DNA of 35,556 bases from CAZWVA01 sp964636885 (GTDB lineage Bacteria > Desulfobacterota_D > UBA1144 > Nemesobacterales > CSP1-2). The stretch spans positions 1 through 35,556 of the forward strand of contig CAZWVA010000024.1 of the NCBI GenBank assembly GCA_964636885.1, in the 5' to 3' direction. Below are positions 1 through 8,147 of this stretch, one piece after another; the first letter of the stretch is position 1, and the number at the start of each line of letters is the position of its first letter. Position numbers and translations under genes: made by a program. The notes under the pieces were generated by a model, which saw only the letters and a program-made list of their open reading frames with translations, had not been told where the DNA came from and did not search any database.

Positions 1-2
1 AG

Positions 3-1550
3 CAGCGCTTCCGTAATTTCGTCTATGATCTTGTCCATGGGCTTGATGCCATTGTCTGGGAGGCGGATGTTTCACCCTTGCGGTTTTCATTCGTGAGCCA
101 AGGGATCGAAAGGATATTAGGCTATCCAGTAGATGTGTGGCTTTCGGAACCGGATTTCTGTTTTAAACACATATATCCGGACGATCAGGAGCAGATCGGT
201 ACCCTCTGTCAGCTAGTTCTACACGAGGATCAGCAACGCGAACTCGAATACCGTATGGTAGCGGCAGACGGTCGCATAGTCTGGCTTCGCAATATCATAA
301 GTCCGGTTCGGGACACCGAGGGCAAGGTACAGAAGCTCCGTGGAATAATGATGGACATCACAGAGCGCAAGCAACTCGAGGAACAATTTTTGCAATCGCA
401 GAAGATGGAAGCAATCGGAAGGCTTGCGGGTGGCATAGCCCATGACTTCAATAACCTGCTCACGGTTATAAGAGGCTACACGGATCTCTTGCTTTATCGC
501 ATCGGTAAAGGTGATCCGGGCTATAAAAACCTCTTAGAGATAAGTAAGGCAACGGATCGTGCTGCCTCACTGAGCCGTCAGCTTCTAGCCTTCAGCCGTA
601 GACAGGTGCTTCAACCGAAGATGCTAGACTTAAATACCGTAGTTACCGAGCTAGAGAAGATGCTAAGGCGTTTGATTGGAGAGGACATCGATATGGTCAC
701 CATCTTAGATCCAACCCTCGGATACGTAAAGGTCGATCCAGTACAGATTGAACAGGCAATAATGAACCTCGTTGTTAATTCCAGAGACGCTATGCCTAAG
801 GGCGGCAAGCTCATAATTAAGACAGAAAACCTCTATCTGGACGAGGCTTATACTAACCAGCGTATCGACGTTCAACCCGGTCATTACGTGATGCTTTCGG
901 TAAGCGATACTGGATGTGGGATGGATGAAGAAACCATGTCTCATATATTTGAGCCCTTCTTTACAACAAAGGAGTCAGGCAGGGGGACAGGACTAGGCCT
1001 TGCTACCGTCTATGGGATAGTCAAGCAGAGCGGCGGACATATAGAGGTTTACAGTGAGATCAATCGGGGTACGACGTTTAAGATCTACCTGCCACGGATT
1101 ATCGAGGAAGATACAAGAGAACCCAGCCCGAATGCTCTTATGGAGAAATGGCCTGGGGGATCGGAGACGATTCTTGTTGTAGAGGATGAGGAAGGGGTTC
1201 GGGCACTTGCACGTGAGGTGCTAAAGGAAAAAGGCTATAAGGTATTAGAAGCCAGTGGGTGTGATGAGGCTATTTCAACCTGTGAGCAAATATCCAATCC
1301 AATACATCTTTTACTAATCGATATGGTGATGCCAAAGATGAGCGGTCATGAATTGGCCAAACGCCTTTTAGAGTTACATCCAGAGATTAAGGTGATTTAC
1401 ATGTCGGGTTATGCGGACGACACCGTTATTCAATACGGCGCTTTAGAATCAGACGTACCCTTTCTCCAGAAACCCTTTACACCCACTACCCTATTACACA
1501 AGGTGCGGGAGGTGTTAGATGCACCTCCCAATAAGCATCAATCCGGCTAG
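3..1550 (+). CDS. Hybrid sensor histidine kinase (PAS-HisKA-HATPase-REC), 5' end outside window
   Basis: The reading frame is open from the first complete codon (position 3), and the residues before the first possible start (TTG at 78) already read as a PAS domain, so the gene begins upstream of the window. Visible order: PAS/PAC ending near an ITERK motif, HisKA with phosphoacceptor His (codon 441-443, context AGGIAHDFNN), HATPase with N box NLVVNSRDAM, G1 DTGCGM and G2 GRGTGLGLA, then a receiver with acidic DEE, phosphoacceptor Asp (codon 1320-1322, context LIDMVMP) and Lys in QKPF. It is a cytosolic-looking kinase that could pass phosphate to its own receiver. The signal is unknown. It converges on the MCP gene and shares no operon with it. 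Arg codons are mostly CGN, unlike the AGG/AGA of all its neighbours. The class is sure; a link to chemotaxis is not shown. Confidence 0.93.
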   Translation, partial: QRFRNFVYDLVHGLDAIVWEADVSPLRFSFVSQGIERILGYPVDVWLSEPDFCFKHIYPDDQEQIGTLCQLVLHEDQQRELEYRMVAADGRIVWLRNIISPVRDTEGKVQKLRGIMMDITERKQLEEQFLQSQKMEAIGRLAGGIAHDFNNLLTVIRGYTDLLLYRIGKGDPGYKNLLEISKATDRAASLSRQLLAFSRRQVLQPKMLDLNTVVTELEKMLRRLIGEDIDMVTILDPTLGYVKVDPVQIEQAIMNLVVNSRDAMPKGGKLIIKTENLYLDEAYTNQRIDVQPGHYVMLSVSDTGCGMDEETMSHIFEPFFTTKESGRGTGLGLATVYGIVKQSGGHIEVYSEINRGTTFKIYLPRIIEEDTREPSPNALMEKWPGGSETILVVEDEEGVRALAREVLKEKGYKVLEASGCDEAISTCEQISNPIHLLLIDMVMPKMSGHELAKRLLELHPEIKVIYMSGYADDTVIQYGALESDVPFLQKPFTPTTLLHKVREVLDAPPNKHQSG

Positions 1551-1569
1551 GTTCCATTCTCTCTACGTG

Positions 1570-3504
1570 CTATTGTACATAACCCGTATCGCCAGGTTCG
1601 GGTCTTATCTCTCCCCTTAGTCTATCAATGAGGCTTACCAGCTTATGCAATTCCCCTTCCATCTCCTTATAGAGCCTTTCCACCTTTTCTTTGTCACCTT
1701 TTTTGTATGCGGATATAGCCTCTTTCTGAAGGTGGTGTAGCCTCCTATGGGGATCCTCTATGGCGTTTAAACTCGGCAGGTTTCCATACATCTTCTTTCC
1801 ATCCCCATAGTACCATCTACCCAATTTACAACTCGTATAATCGCTTAACTTCGCCGCATCGAGTCCCCCGTCTTTTAAAAACCCCTTTACGTAGTACGCC
1901 ACCCTGTTCTCCCATATCTGGTGGTCTATCTTCGCCATATCGAGTATCATGTGCTCGTTCTCGATCGTTTTAAATCTCGCCACGTGCTTACTCGATTTCC
2001 TCGCTATCTCTATGAGTCGTAGCATTTCACGCCTTATATCCCCAGACATCTTCTCTACGTTCGATGCTATAGTGGCTATCCCCTCTATGTTCTTTGCCAC
2101 CTCCTCGGATGCCGCAGATTGCTCCTCCACCGCCGTTGCTATCCTGGTCGTCTGATCGCTGACCTTCTGGATGGATTCTACTATCCGATTTAGGGATTCT
2201 CCCACCTGCCTCATACACTCCCTTGCCTTTATCACCTCGTTAAACTCGCTTTCTACCGATTTTGTGGTCTGATCCGATTCAACCTGAACGGAATTTATGG
2301 TTTCTGATATCTCCAATGTGGCCTTGATCGTCCTTTCCGCAAGCTTCCTCACCTCGTCTGCGACCACAGCAAACCCCCTCCCCTGCTCCCCAGCCCTTGC
2401 CGCCTCGATTGCGGCATTCAGTGCCAATAGGTTCGTTTGGTCCGCTATATCCTTGATCACTGTTACTATGTCACCTATCTCACCCACCCTTTTATTTAAC
2501 CTCTCAACCATCGTGGCAACGTTGGATGCCGAGGTATAAACCCTGTTCACTATAGAGATCGCTTCGTCGGCTATCTCCTTTCCGTTTGCCACTATACCCA
2601 TCGCCTCAACCGATGAGTCGGCCGCTATCGATGTGTTCTTAGCTATGTCCGTTATCGTTTGGCTCAATTCCTCCGCAGAAACGGCTATCTGGTGTGTCCA
2701 GCCCGATTGTTTTTTGGCCCCCTCTGCCACTTCCGCCACCTTTGTCATCGCCGATTCCGCGGCGAGTATGATTCCCTGGGATTCCCTAAGGATCTCATTT
2801 AACATGTTGTTTAAAGACCGAACCATCTCGTTCATCGCTTGTGCGGCCACACCTATCTCGTCCCCATCTCGGTAATCTATCCTCACCTTAAGATCACCTT
2901 CGGCTATCCGCCTGACCTTTTCCTTTAAACCGGAAAGAGGCCTTAATAGGTGCCTTTCGCCAAACATGAGGAAGAGGAGGAGTATAAACACGTTAAAGGC
3001 AAGGGTTGATATCTGGATTATCTTTAGGTCCTTCGTTTTGACGTCTGAGCGCCTTAGAGCGGTATCGGTAGCCTCGTCTAGGGATCTAAGAAACCTAACG
3101 TTTTCCTCATACAGATCCCAAAGCGAGTCGGGTTTACTCCCTATCTCATCTATCCTCTCTTTATAGCCCCGCCATGCTTTTTCAATCCCTCTCATCTTTT
3201 CCAGCAACTCATTATCCATTGCCCTAGGGAGCTTCAATTCGGCATCACCGTTAATCAATCCGTTTATCACCCTCTCCATCCTCCCGGTGAGTTCACCGAT
3301 CTCCACTCTCGTATCAACGCCCCGATGCCAGGCGTGTATAAGCTCCGTCAGCCTCCGGGATATCACCCTCTGCTCACCTATATAATCCATAACGCCTCTA
3401 TAATAGGCCGTACTGCTAAACCTCCAGAACACCAACACCGCACAGATAGAGGTGAAAACGAGGAGTATAGCAATGGTGATTTTAAAACGCGTGCTCAGTC
3501 TCAT
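1570..3504 (-). CDS. Methyl-accepting chemotaxis protein with C-terminal zinc-binding CZB domain
   Basis: Transmembrane chemoreceptor of 644 aa. TM1 is about residues 9-27, the periplasmic sensor 28-161, TM2 162-181, HAMP 182-235, then a long signalling coiled coil with the hairpin tip NLLALNAAIEAARAGEQGRG. After the coiled coil comes a CZB domain (about 518-632) with His528, Cys559, His586 and His590. Their spacing (31, 27, 4) is close to that of the E. coli DgcZ zinc site (30, 27, 4). Part of the periplasmic region (GEQRVISRRL) faintly resembles the NarX/PilJ sensor helix, a weak hint only. The start has a strong SD (AGGAGG) about 11 bases upstream. It is the last gene of the MCP-cheW-MCP set, 91 bases after cheW. 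Zinc or oxidant sensing is inferred from the family. Confidence 0.95.
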   Translation of the reverse strand: MRLSTRFKITIAILLVFTSICAVLVFWRFSSTAYYRGVMDYIGEQRVISRRLTELIHAWHRGVDTRVEIGELTGRMERVINGLINGDAELKLPRAMDNELLEKMRGIEKAWRGYKERIDEIGSKPDSLWDLYEENVRFLRSLDEATDTALRRSDVKTKDLKIIQISTLAFNVFILLLFLMFGERHLLRPLSGLKEKVRRIAEGDLKVRIDYRDGDEIGVAAQAMNEMVRSLNNMLNEILRESQGIILAAESAMTKVAEVAEGAKKQSGWTHQIAVSAEELSQTITDIAKNTSIAADSSVEAMGIVANGKEIADEAISIVNRVYTSASNVATMVERLNKRVGEIGDIVTVIKDIADQTNLLALNAAIEAARAGEQGRGFAVVADEVRKLAERTIKATLEISETINSVQVESDQTTKSVESEFNEVIKARECMRQVGESLNRIVESIQKVSDQTTRIATAVEEQSAASEEVAKNIEGIATIASNVEKMSGDIRREMLRLIEIARKSSKHVARFKTIENEHMILDMAKIDHQIWENRVAYYVKGFLKDGGLDAAKLSDYTSCKLGRWYYGDGKKMYGNLPSLNAIEDPHRRLHHLQKEAISAYKKGDKEKVERLYKEMEGELHKLVSLIDRLRGEIRPEPGDTGYVQ

Positions 3505-3506
3505 AG

Positions 3507-3568
3507 CAACTAGATGCCTCCTATTCGTCTTTGGGTTTATTTCGTAGGACTGTTCCGCCGTCTAGTTG
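3507..3568 (-). promoter_or_regulatory. Possible leader hairpin of the CZB chemoreceptor gene
   Basis: An exact 8-base inverted repeat (CAACTAGA at 3507-3514 and TCTAGTTG at 3561-3568) flanks the ribosome binding site of the chemoreceptor gene. In the mRNA one arm lies between the AGGAGG and the ATG, and an inner CCTA could pair with the TAGG of the SD itself. Such a fold could limit translation. The loop is long and the stem short, so chance is possible. Confidence 0.25.
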
Positions 3569-3595
3569 TTTAGGACCCATACGTTCTTATCCTCT

Positions 3596-4120
3596 CTAAG
3601 GAACAGCCGTCGTATCTGTCTCTAAGCCGGTCATGGCAATCCGTTGCATGTCACCGTTCTTTAGAAGTTTTTCAATATCAAGAAGTATCAAAAGCCTATC
3701 TTCAAGCTTTCCCACCCCCTTTATAAACTCCGAGCCATTGCCAGCCGTCATGGATGGGGGCGGTTCGACCGTTTCAGGAGAGATCCTTAGAACCTCAGAT
3801 ACGGAGTCAACTATAAGGCCTACCGTGGTTCCGACATCGACAACCGTTATCCTCGTCTGCGGATCCGTTTTTCTCATTTCGAGACCGAATTTCTTGCCCA
3901 TGTTTATTACGGGTATAACCTTCCCCCTGAGATTTATGACGCCCTCAACTGCGTAAGGCGAATTCGGAATAGGCGTGATATCCACCATCCTTATTATCTC
4001 CCTAACCTTCGATATGTCCACACCGTATTCCTCCTTGCCCACCTTGAAGGTCACAAGCTGTAATAAACCCGACCTGGCCGTGGCGTTATCGCCAAACCCT
4101 TTTGTCAGATCGCTATCCAT
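3596..4120 (-). CDS. cheW: CheW chemotaxis adaptor
   Basis: Adaptor of 174 aa that couples chemoreceptors to CheA. The body is a single CheW domain with the usual features: FKVGKEEYGVDISKVREII near the N-terminus, the conserved GVINLRGKVIPVI segment, GLIVDSVSEVL, and a final LILLDIEKLL strand-helix. The frame is open 11 codons further upstream (ATG at 4153), but those codons include the GGAGGAGG that serves as SD for the ATG at 4120, so the shorter form is chosen. It lies between two MCP genes, 44 bases after one and 91 before the other, in a group with its own sigma-28 promoter. A second CheW domain in this locus sits in the cheW-cheZ fusion, so this is the plain adaptor. Confidence 0.95.
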   Translation of the reverse strand: MDSDLTKGFGDNATARSGLLQLVTFKVGKEEYGVDISKVREIIRMVDITPIPNSPYAVEGVINLRGKVIPVINMGKKFGLEMRKTDPQTRITVVDVGTTVGLIVDSVSEVLRISPETVEPPPSMTAGNGSEFIKGVGKLEDRLLILLDIEKLLKNGDMQRIAMTGLETDTTAVP

Positions 4121-4164
4121 TTGACACCTCCTCCGCCCTTTTTTAATGTCCAACCCTTTTACAC

Positions 4165-5796
4165 TTAAACCCTGAATTGACCCACTATCCCACCTAGTTT
4201 CGTGGCCAGCATCGCCAGATCGGCAGAGGCCTGGGCCACCTGCTCCGAACTCGTGGATGTTTCCCTAGAAACACTGGCTATCGTCTCTATATCCCCACTT
4301 ATTTGATCGGATACGGTTGACATCTCCTCAGTAGCCGATGCTATTTGCTGGACCATCGTCTGAAGGGCGTTTACGCTCCTCACTATGGTGTCAAGTGAGA
4401 TTCCAGCCTGCATAGCCAAATCCACTCCTACACCCACTCTCTTCGTTCCCACGTCCATTGAGGAAATCGCCTTTTGCACCTCGTTCTGAATCGCACCTAT
4501 CATCTCACCTATCTCGGATGTCGCCTTGGCCGTCCTCTCTGCGAGTTTTCTCACCTCATCCGCAACCACTGCAAACCCCCTTCCCTGTTCCCCGGCCCTG
4601 GCGGCCTCGATAGCGGCGTTTAGTGCCAAAAGGTTTGTCTGATCCGCTATGTCCTTTATGACGTTCACTATCTCCCCTATCTGCTTAGAACGCTCCCCAA
4701 GGGAAGACATGAGCCTTGCCGATTCGTTCACCGTCTCTGCGATCGCCTTTACCTCTTCTACGGACTTCCCTACTACGGCCCTTCCGTCCTGTGCGATCTT
4801 GGTCGTCTCCGTGGCGGAGGACGCTATGTTTGAGGCGTTCTTTGCTATGTCTATAACGGTCTGGGACATCTCGGTTGCCGAGGTTGCGATCTGTGATGCC
4901 CTACCAGATTGCTCCGCTACCCCTCTTGACATCTGCTCTGAACTCGCGCTCAACTCCTGACTCGCAGACGCCAGGTTATCGGACATCGACTTAATGTCGG
5001 CTATCATCCTCTTAAGGCTCTCTACCATCCTCTTCATAGCGCCATAGAGCTCACCTATCTCATCGCGGCCATTGACCTCGATCTTCACGCTTAGATCGCC
5101 TTGGGCCACTCTACTGGCAACGTTTGTCGTCAAATCGGCAAGTGGTTCCGCTATTAGTCTCGTGAGAATGAGCACAGAGGCAACGGCTATGGCTATAACC
5201 ACGATTGTCGACATTATCACTATGTTTCTTGTAAACGCATAACTCCTTTTCGCCTCCTCGTAAAGGCCTTTAGTAACCTCATCCTGTATCCCTATGAGTC
5301 TTCGGATCTTCTCATCGACAACCTTGAACTTAGCCGCCGCATCACCTACGGCGTTTGTTTTTGCACGCTCAAGATCGCCTTCTAGCGCCCATCCGTATGT
5401 GTTTTTTCTACTCTCATTAAAGCCCTTCCATGCAACCCTGAACTCATCCAGAACACGCTTTTCCTCAGGTACAAGATAGGTAGCACTGTATTTTTCTATA
5501 AGCCTATTTATCTCCTCTTCATGCTTATTGGCCTCATTGAAGAGATCCCTCCTCTTAGCCTCGTCGGATTCGTTTATTATCCTCAGGGCACCTATCCTTA
5601 TACTCGCCAGTCTGTAATTTATCTCATCCAGATCGATAACCGGTACAAGTCTATCTTCATAAATCGTCCGAATGGTCTCCCTCATAGACATGAGCCGGTT
5701 TATGCTTATCGCACCTAGAATAAACACGAAAACCATGAGAACGGTAAAGCAAGTAATCAGCTTTGACCGGGTCTTCATACCTCTAAAAAAGTCCAT
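4165..5796 (-). CDS. Methyl-accepting chemotaxis protein with four-helix-bundle sensor
   Basis: Chemoreceptor of 543 aa. TM1 is about residues 13-32, a helical periplasmic sensor of the 4HB_MCP type 33-190, TM2 191-212, HAMP 213-266, then the signalling coiled coil with the tip near Glu403 (LLALNAAIEAARAGEQGRGF). About 140 residues follow the tip, roughly 20 heptads, similar to the other MCP here, so both could join the same array. The C-terminus (GQFRV) has no NWETF-like tether for CheR/CheB. A purine-rich SD (AAGGGAGAAG) precedes the ATG, and a consensus sigma-28 promoter lies just upstream, in the gap after cheB. The ligand cannot be told. Confidence 0.95.
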   Translation of the reverse strand: MDFFRGMKTRSKLITCFTVLMVFVFILGAISINRLMSMRETIRTIYEDRLVPVIDLDEINYRLASIRIGALRIINESDEAKRRDLFNEANKHEEEINRLIEKYSATYLVPEEKRVLDEFRVAWKGFNESRKNTYGWALEGDLERAKTNAVGDAAAKFKVVDEKIRRLIGIQDEVTKGLYEEAKRSYAFTRNIVIMSTIVVIAIAVASVLILTRLIAEPLADLTTNVASRVAQGDLSVKIEVNGRDEIGELYGAMKRMVESLKRMIADIKSMSDNLASASQELSASSEQMSRGVAEQSGRASQIATSATEMSQTVIDIAKNASNIASSATETTKIAQDGRAVVGKSVEEVKAIAETVNESARLMSSLGERSKQIGEIVNVIKDIADQTNLLALNAAIEAARAGEQGRGFAVVADEVRKLAERTAKATSEIGEMIGAIQNEVQKAISSMDVGTKRVGVGVDLAMQAGISLDTIVRSVNALQTMVQQIASATEEMSTVSDQISGDIETIASVSRETSTSSEQVAQASADLAMLATKLGGIVGQFRV

Positions 5797-5823
5797 CTTT
5801 TTCTTCTCCCTTCTATCCGTTTG

Positions 5824-5850
5824 TTATCGGCCTTAAGATAAAAAACTTTA
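5824..5850 (-). promoter_or_regulatory. Sigma-28 (FliA) promoter for MCP-cheW-MCP
   Basis: On the minus strand the gap between cheB and the MCP gene reads TAAAGTTT, 11 bases, GCCGATAA, which is the flagellar sigma-28 consensus with the standard spacing and no mismatch. Transcription would start near 5816, about 20 bases before the MCP ATG. It makes the MCP-cheW-MCP set a late class driven by the fliA product encoded upstream. Confidence 0.93.
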
Positions 5851-5855
5851 GAAGA

Positions 5856-6905
5856 TCAAACGGAATTCACGATCTCCCCTGCCATTTCCTCTATGGAGAG
5901 GACCTTATGCGCTATTCCGGCCTCTATAACCGCCTTTGGCATCCCGTATATAACGCACGTTTCCTGGTTCTGTGCAAATACCCTCCCCCCAGTATCCCTC
6001 AGTCTCCTAAGACCCAGGAGTCCATCGTTTCCCATACCCGTGAGTATCACACCGAGTGCCCTGCCGGGAAAGCACTCCGCAACCGAAACCATAAGCGCAT
6101 CGACAGAGGGGCGGTAGATAAATTCTTCATCCTCGGTTACCGTGACTACGGCCTCTATCCCCCTTTTCCTTACCACCCTCATGTGGCCCCTGCCCGGAGC
6201 TATGAGAGCGACCCCCTGTTTTAGAGACTCCCCATCCTCTGCCTCTTTAACCGCTATTCGACTTAACGCGTTTAGTCTTTCCGCAAATGGCCCAGTAAAG
6301 CTTGGAGGCATGTGCTGGGCTATAACTATGGGAACCGGAAAGCCCTCGGGAAGGCTAGGAATCAACTCTTGAAGCGCCTTCGGTCCCCCGGTCGATGCCC
6401 CTATAGCAACGATACCGATCCTTCCACCCGACGTTGCCACTTGAGATTCGACCCTTGCGACTTCAAGGCGTTTGGGTACCGATAGCCTTACCCTTTCTTT
6501 TAGACGTGGCCTTCTTGCGATCTGCTTTATCTTCTCAATCAGAATCTCTCTTATCCTCAGTATATTGACGGAGAGTTCAGAGAGGTTCTTCGGTATAAAG
6601 TCGACTGCTCCTATATCGAGAGCATCTAGTGTGACCCTTGCCCCCTCCGTTGTCAAAGAACTCACCATGATCACGGGAAGAGGGTTCCTCTCCATGATGT
6701 GCCTAAGAGCGGTTATGCCGTCCATTCTCGGCATCTCAACATCCATAGTCACTATATCGGGCTTTAAGCTCACTACCTTCTCTATGGCCTCCAATCCATC
6801 CCTTGCCGTACCGACTATACTGAGTTCGGGATCGGATGAAAGCATGCGGCTTAAAGCGTTCCTCATAAAGGCCGAATCATCTACGATGAGAACCCTTATC
6901 ATCAC
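5856..6905 (-). CDS. cheB: CheB protein-glutamate methylesterase/deamidase
   Basis: CheB removes methyl groups from chemoreceptor glutamates for adaptation and is activated by phosphorylation from CheA. The 349 aa hold an N-terminal receiver (Asp10, phosphoacceptor Asp55 in MDVEMPRMDG, Lys106) and a C-terminal esterase with the triad Ser171 (GASTGGPKAL), His198 (AQHMPP) and Asp294 (GMGNDGLLGL). The His-to-Asp spacing is 96 residues, as in Salmonella CheB. The start is GTG at 6905 directly followed by ATG at 6902; either could be used. The gene starts 3 bases after the cheW-cheZ stop. It pairs with cheR further up the run. No cheD is seen. Confidence 0.97.
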   Translation of the reverse strand: MMIRVLIVDDSAFMRNALSRMLSSDPELSIVGTARDGLEAIEKVVSLKPDIVTMDVEMPRMDGITALRHIMERNPLPVIMVSSLTTEGARVTLDALDIGAVDFIPKNLSELSVNILRIREILIEKIKQIARRPRLKERVRLSVPKRLEVARVESQVATSGGRIGIVAIGASTGGPKALQELIPSLPEGFPVPIVIAQHMPPSFTGPFAERLNALSRIAVKEAEDGESLKQGVALIAPGRGHMRVVRKRGIEAVVTVTEDEEFIYRPSVDALMVSVAECFPGRALGVILTGMGNDGLLGLRRLRDTGGRVFAQNQETCVIYGMPKAVIEAGIAHKVLSIEEMAGEIVNSV

Positions 6906-6908
6906 GGT

Positions 6909-8126
6909 CTAAAACCCAAACTCCTTTAGGAGCTCATCCACGTCCGCCTGTTCTATCCTCTCCGTAGCCCCTTCAAAACCCGAAGCGGATTCTATCCTTA
7001 CACCAAAGGTCGTTATGAGCCTTAAGAGTTCACCTTCTATCTCGCCGATAAGCTTAATGACCTTCTTTATTAACTGACCGGTAATATCTTGAAAAGACTG
7101 AGTCGTAAGGATCTCGGTGAGATCGTCTTCAAGACCGTTTCTAAAATCCCTGAGATACCTCAGGGATTCTTCCGGCCCAACTAGCCTACCTATGTGCGTG
7201 GAAAGCTCGTCGATACCTAGAATGTATTTCTCGACTATACTCATGGTTCTATTAGCCGCATCCTCCGACTTCTCGACGGCAAATTCAAGCGACTCGATGG
7301 CGCTCGGCATCTCTTTTATCACCGCCTCTTTAATCCTTGGGTCGACAGCTTCCTTAAAGCCCTTCATCTTCTCGTGAAGGGTTCTTGTGATCCTTCCTAC
7401 CTCCTTATAAAGCTCGTCCTGCCCTTTTTTAACTATGCTCTCAATAGCCCTATCGGTTCCCTCATAATCCTGATTGGCAAGGGCATCTATGAAGTCGATC
7501 ATATCGTTAAGCACGGCGTATCTTGGATCGTTTGCCTCCAGCTTCCCTTCGAGAAAATCCCTTGCGTTTTTAAGCTCCTTTACAATCACCTCTCCCCCCA
7601 TTGTTTGAACCCTTCTAGTCACCTCGACCCTATCGCCATCGATCTCTTTAACATCGATGAAATCGCCAAGGGCATTTAAACCCTCGATTGGGACGATTTT
7701 CCCCGTATCGAGTAAGACGGCGAGTCTGCCACCCAGCTTCGCTATACCCTTGATCCCTCCGTTACCACCATTTATAAGACCCTCCGGGGACTCTATATCG
7801 GATTCTTTGATACCGAATATACCGCTTATCCTATCGACGAGTACCCCGAACGTTACCCCACCGTGGGCAATCACAATAACCCTATCTGCCCTATGTTCAG
7901 GGGTTAAGTCCTGGGCGGCCTTTTTGCCACCAGCCCCGTTTAACCCTATAAGTCTCTTGAGATCGATTAGAGGAATAGTAGCTCCCCTCAGGTTCGTAAC
8001 CCCTTCTATGTAGAAGGGCACCATAGGAACCCTTGTTATTTCAGGGGTGTTTATAATCTCTCGGACCCTTAGTACGGGAATCATATACTCGCTTTGATCA
8101 AGATAGAATCCAACATACTGCTCCAT
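6909..8126 (-). CDS. CheW-CheZ fusion: receptor adaptor joined to CheY-P phosphatase
   Basis: Protein of 405 aa with two recognisable parts. Residues 1 to about 160 are a CheW domain (GVTNLRGATIPLIDL, GVLVDRISGIFGI, LAVLLDTGKIV). Residues about 195-405 match CheZ: a long helical bundle, the catalytic segment TTQSFQDITGQLIKK with Asp347 and Gln351 equivalent to E. coli CheZ Asp143 and Gln147, and a C-terminal CheY-binding peptide ADVDELLKEFGF resembling the VDDLLxSLGF end of E. coli CheZ. There is no stop or frame change between the halves. The likely role is dephosphorylating CheY-P at the receptor-CheA array, since the CheW half should dock there. It lies between cheA (21 bases) and cheB (3 bases). 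The domain calls are firm; docking is inferred. Confidence 0.92.
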   Translation of the reverse strand: MEQYVGFYLDQSEYMIPVLRVREIINTPEITRVPMVPFYIEGVTNLRGATIPLIDLKRLIGLNGAGGKKAAQDLTPEHRADRVIVIAHGGVTFGVLVDRISGIFGIKESDIESPEGLINGGNGGIKGIAKLGGRLAVLLDTGKIVPIEGLNALGDFIDVKEIDGDRVEVTRRVQTMGGEVIVKELKNARDFLEGKLEANDPRYAVLNDMIDFIDALANQDYEGTDRAIESIVKKGQDELYKEVGRITRTLHEKMKGFKEAVDPRIKEAVIKEMPSAIESLEFAVEKSEDAANRTMSIVEKYILGIDELSTHIGRLVGPEESLRYLRDFRNGLEDDLTEILTTQSFQDITGQLIKKVIKLIGEIEGELLRLITTFGVRIESASGFEGATERIEQADVDELLKEFGF

Positions 8127-8147
8127 ATCTTTCTCCTTTAACCTCCT

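Noticed and set aside
6472..6912. 146-codon plus-strand frame opposite the cheB receiver
   Set aside because: Reverse complement of a conserved receiver; hydrophobic Ser/Leu-rich composition typical of such shadows.
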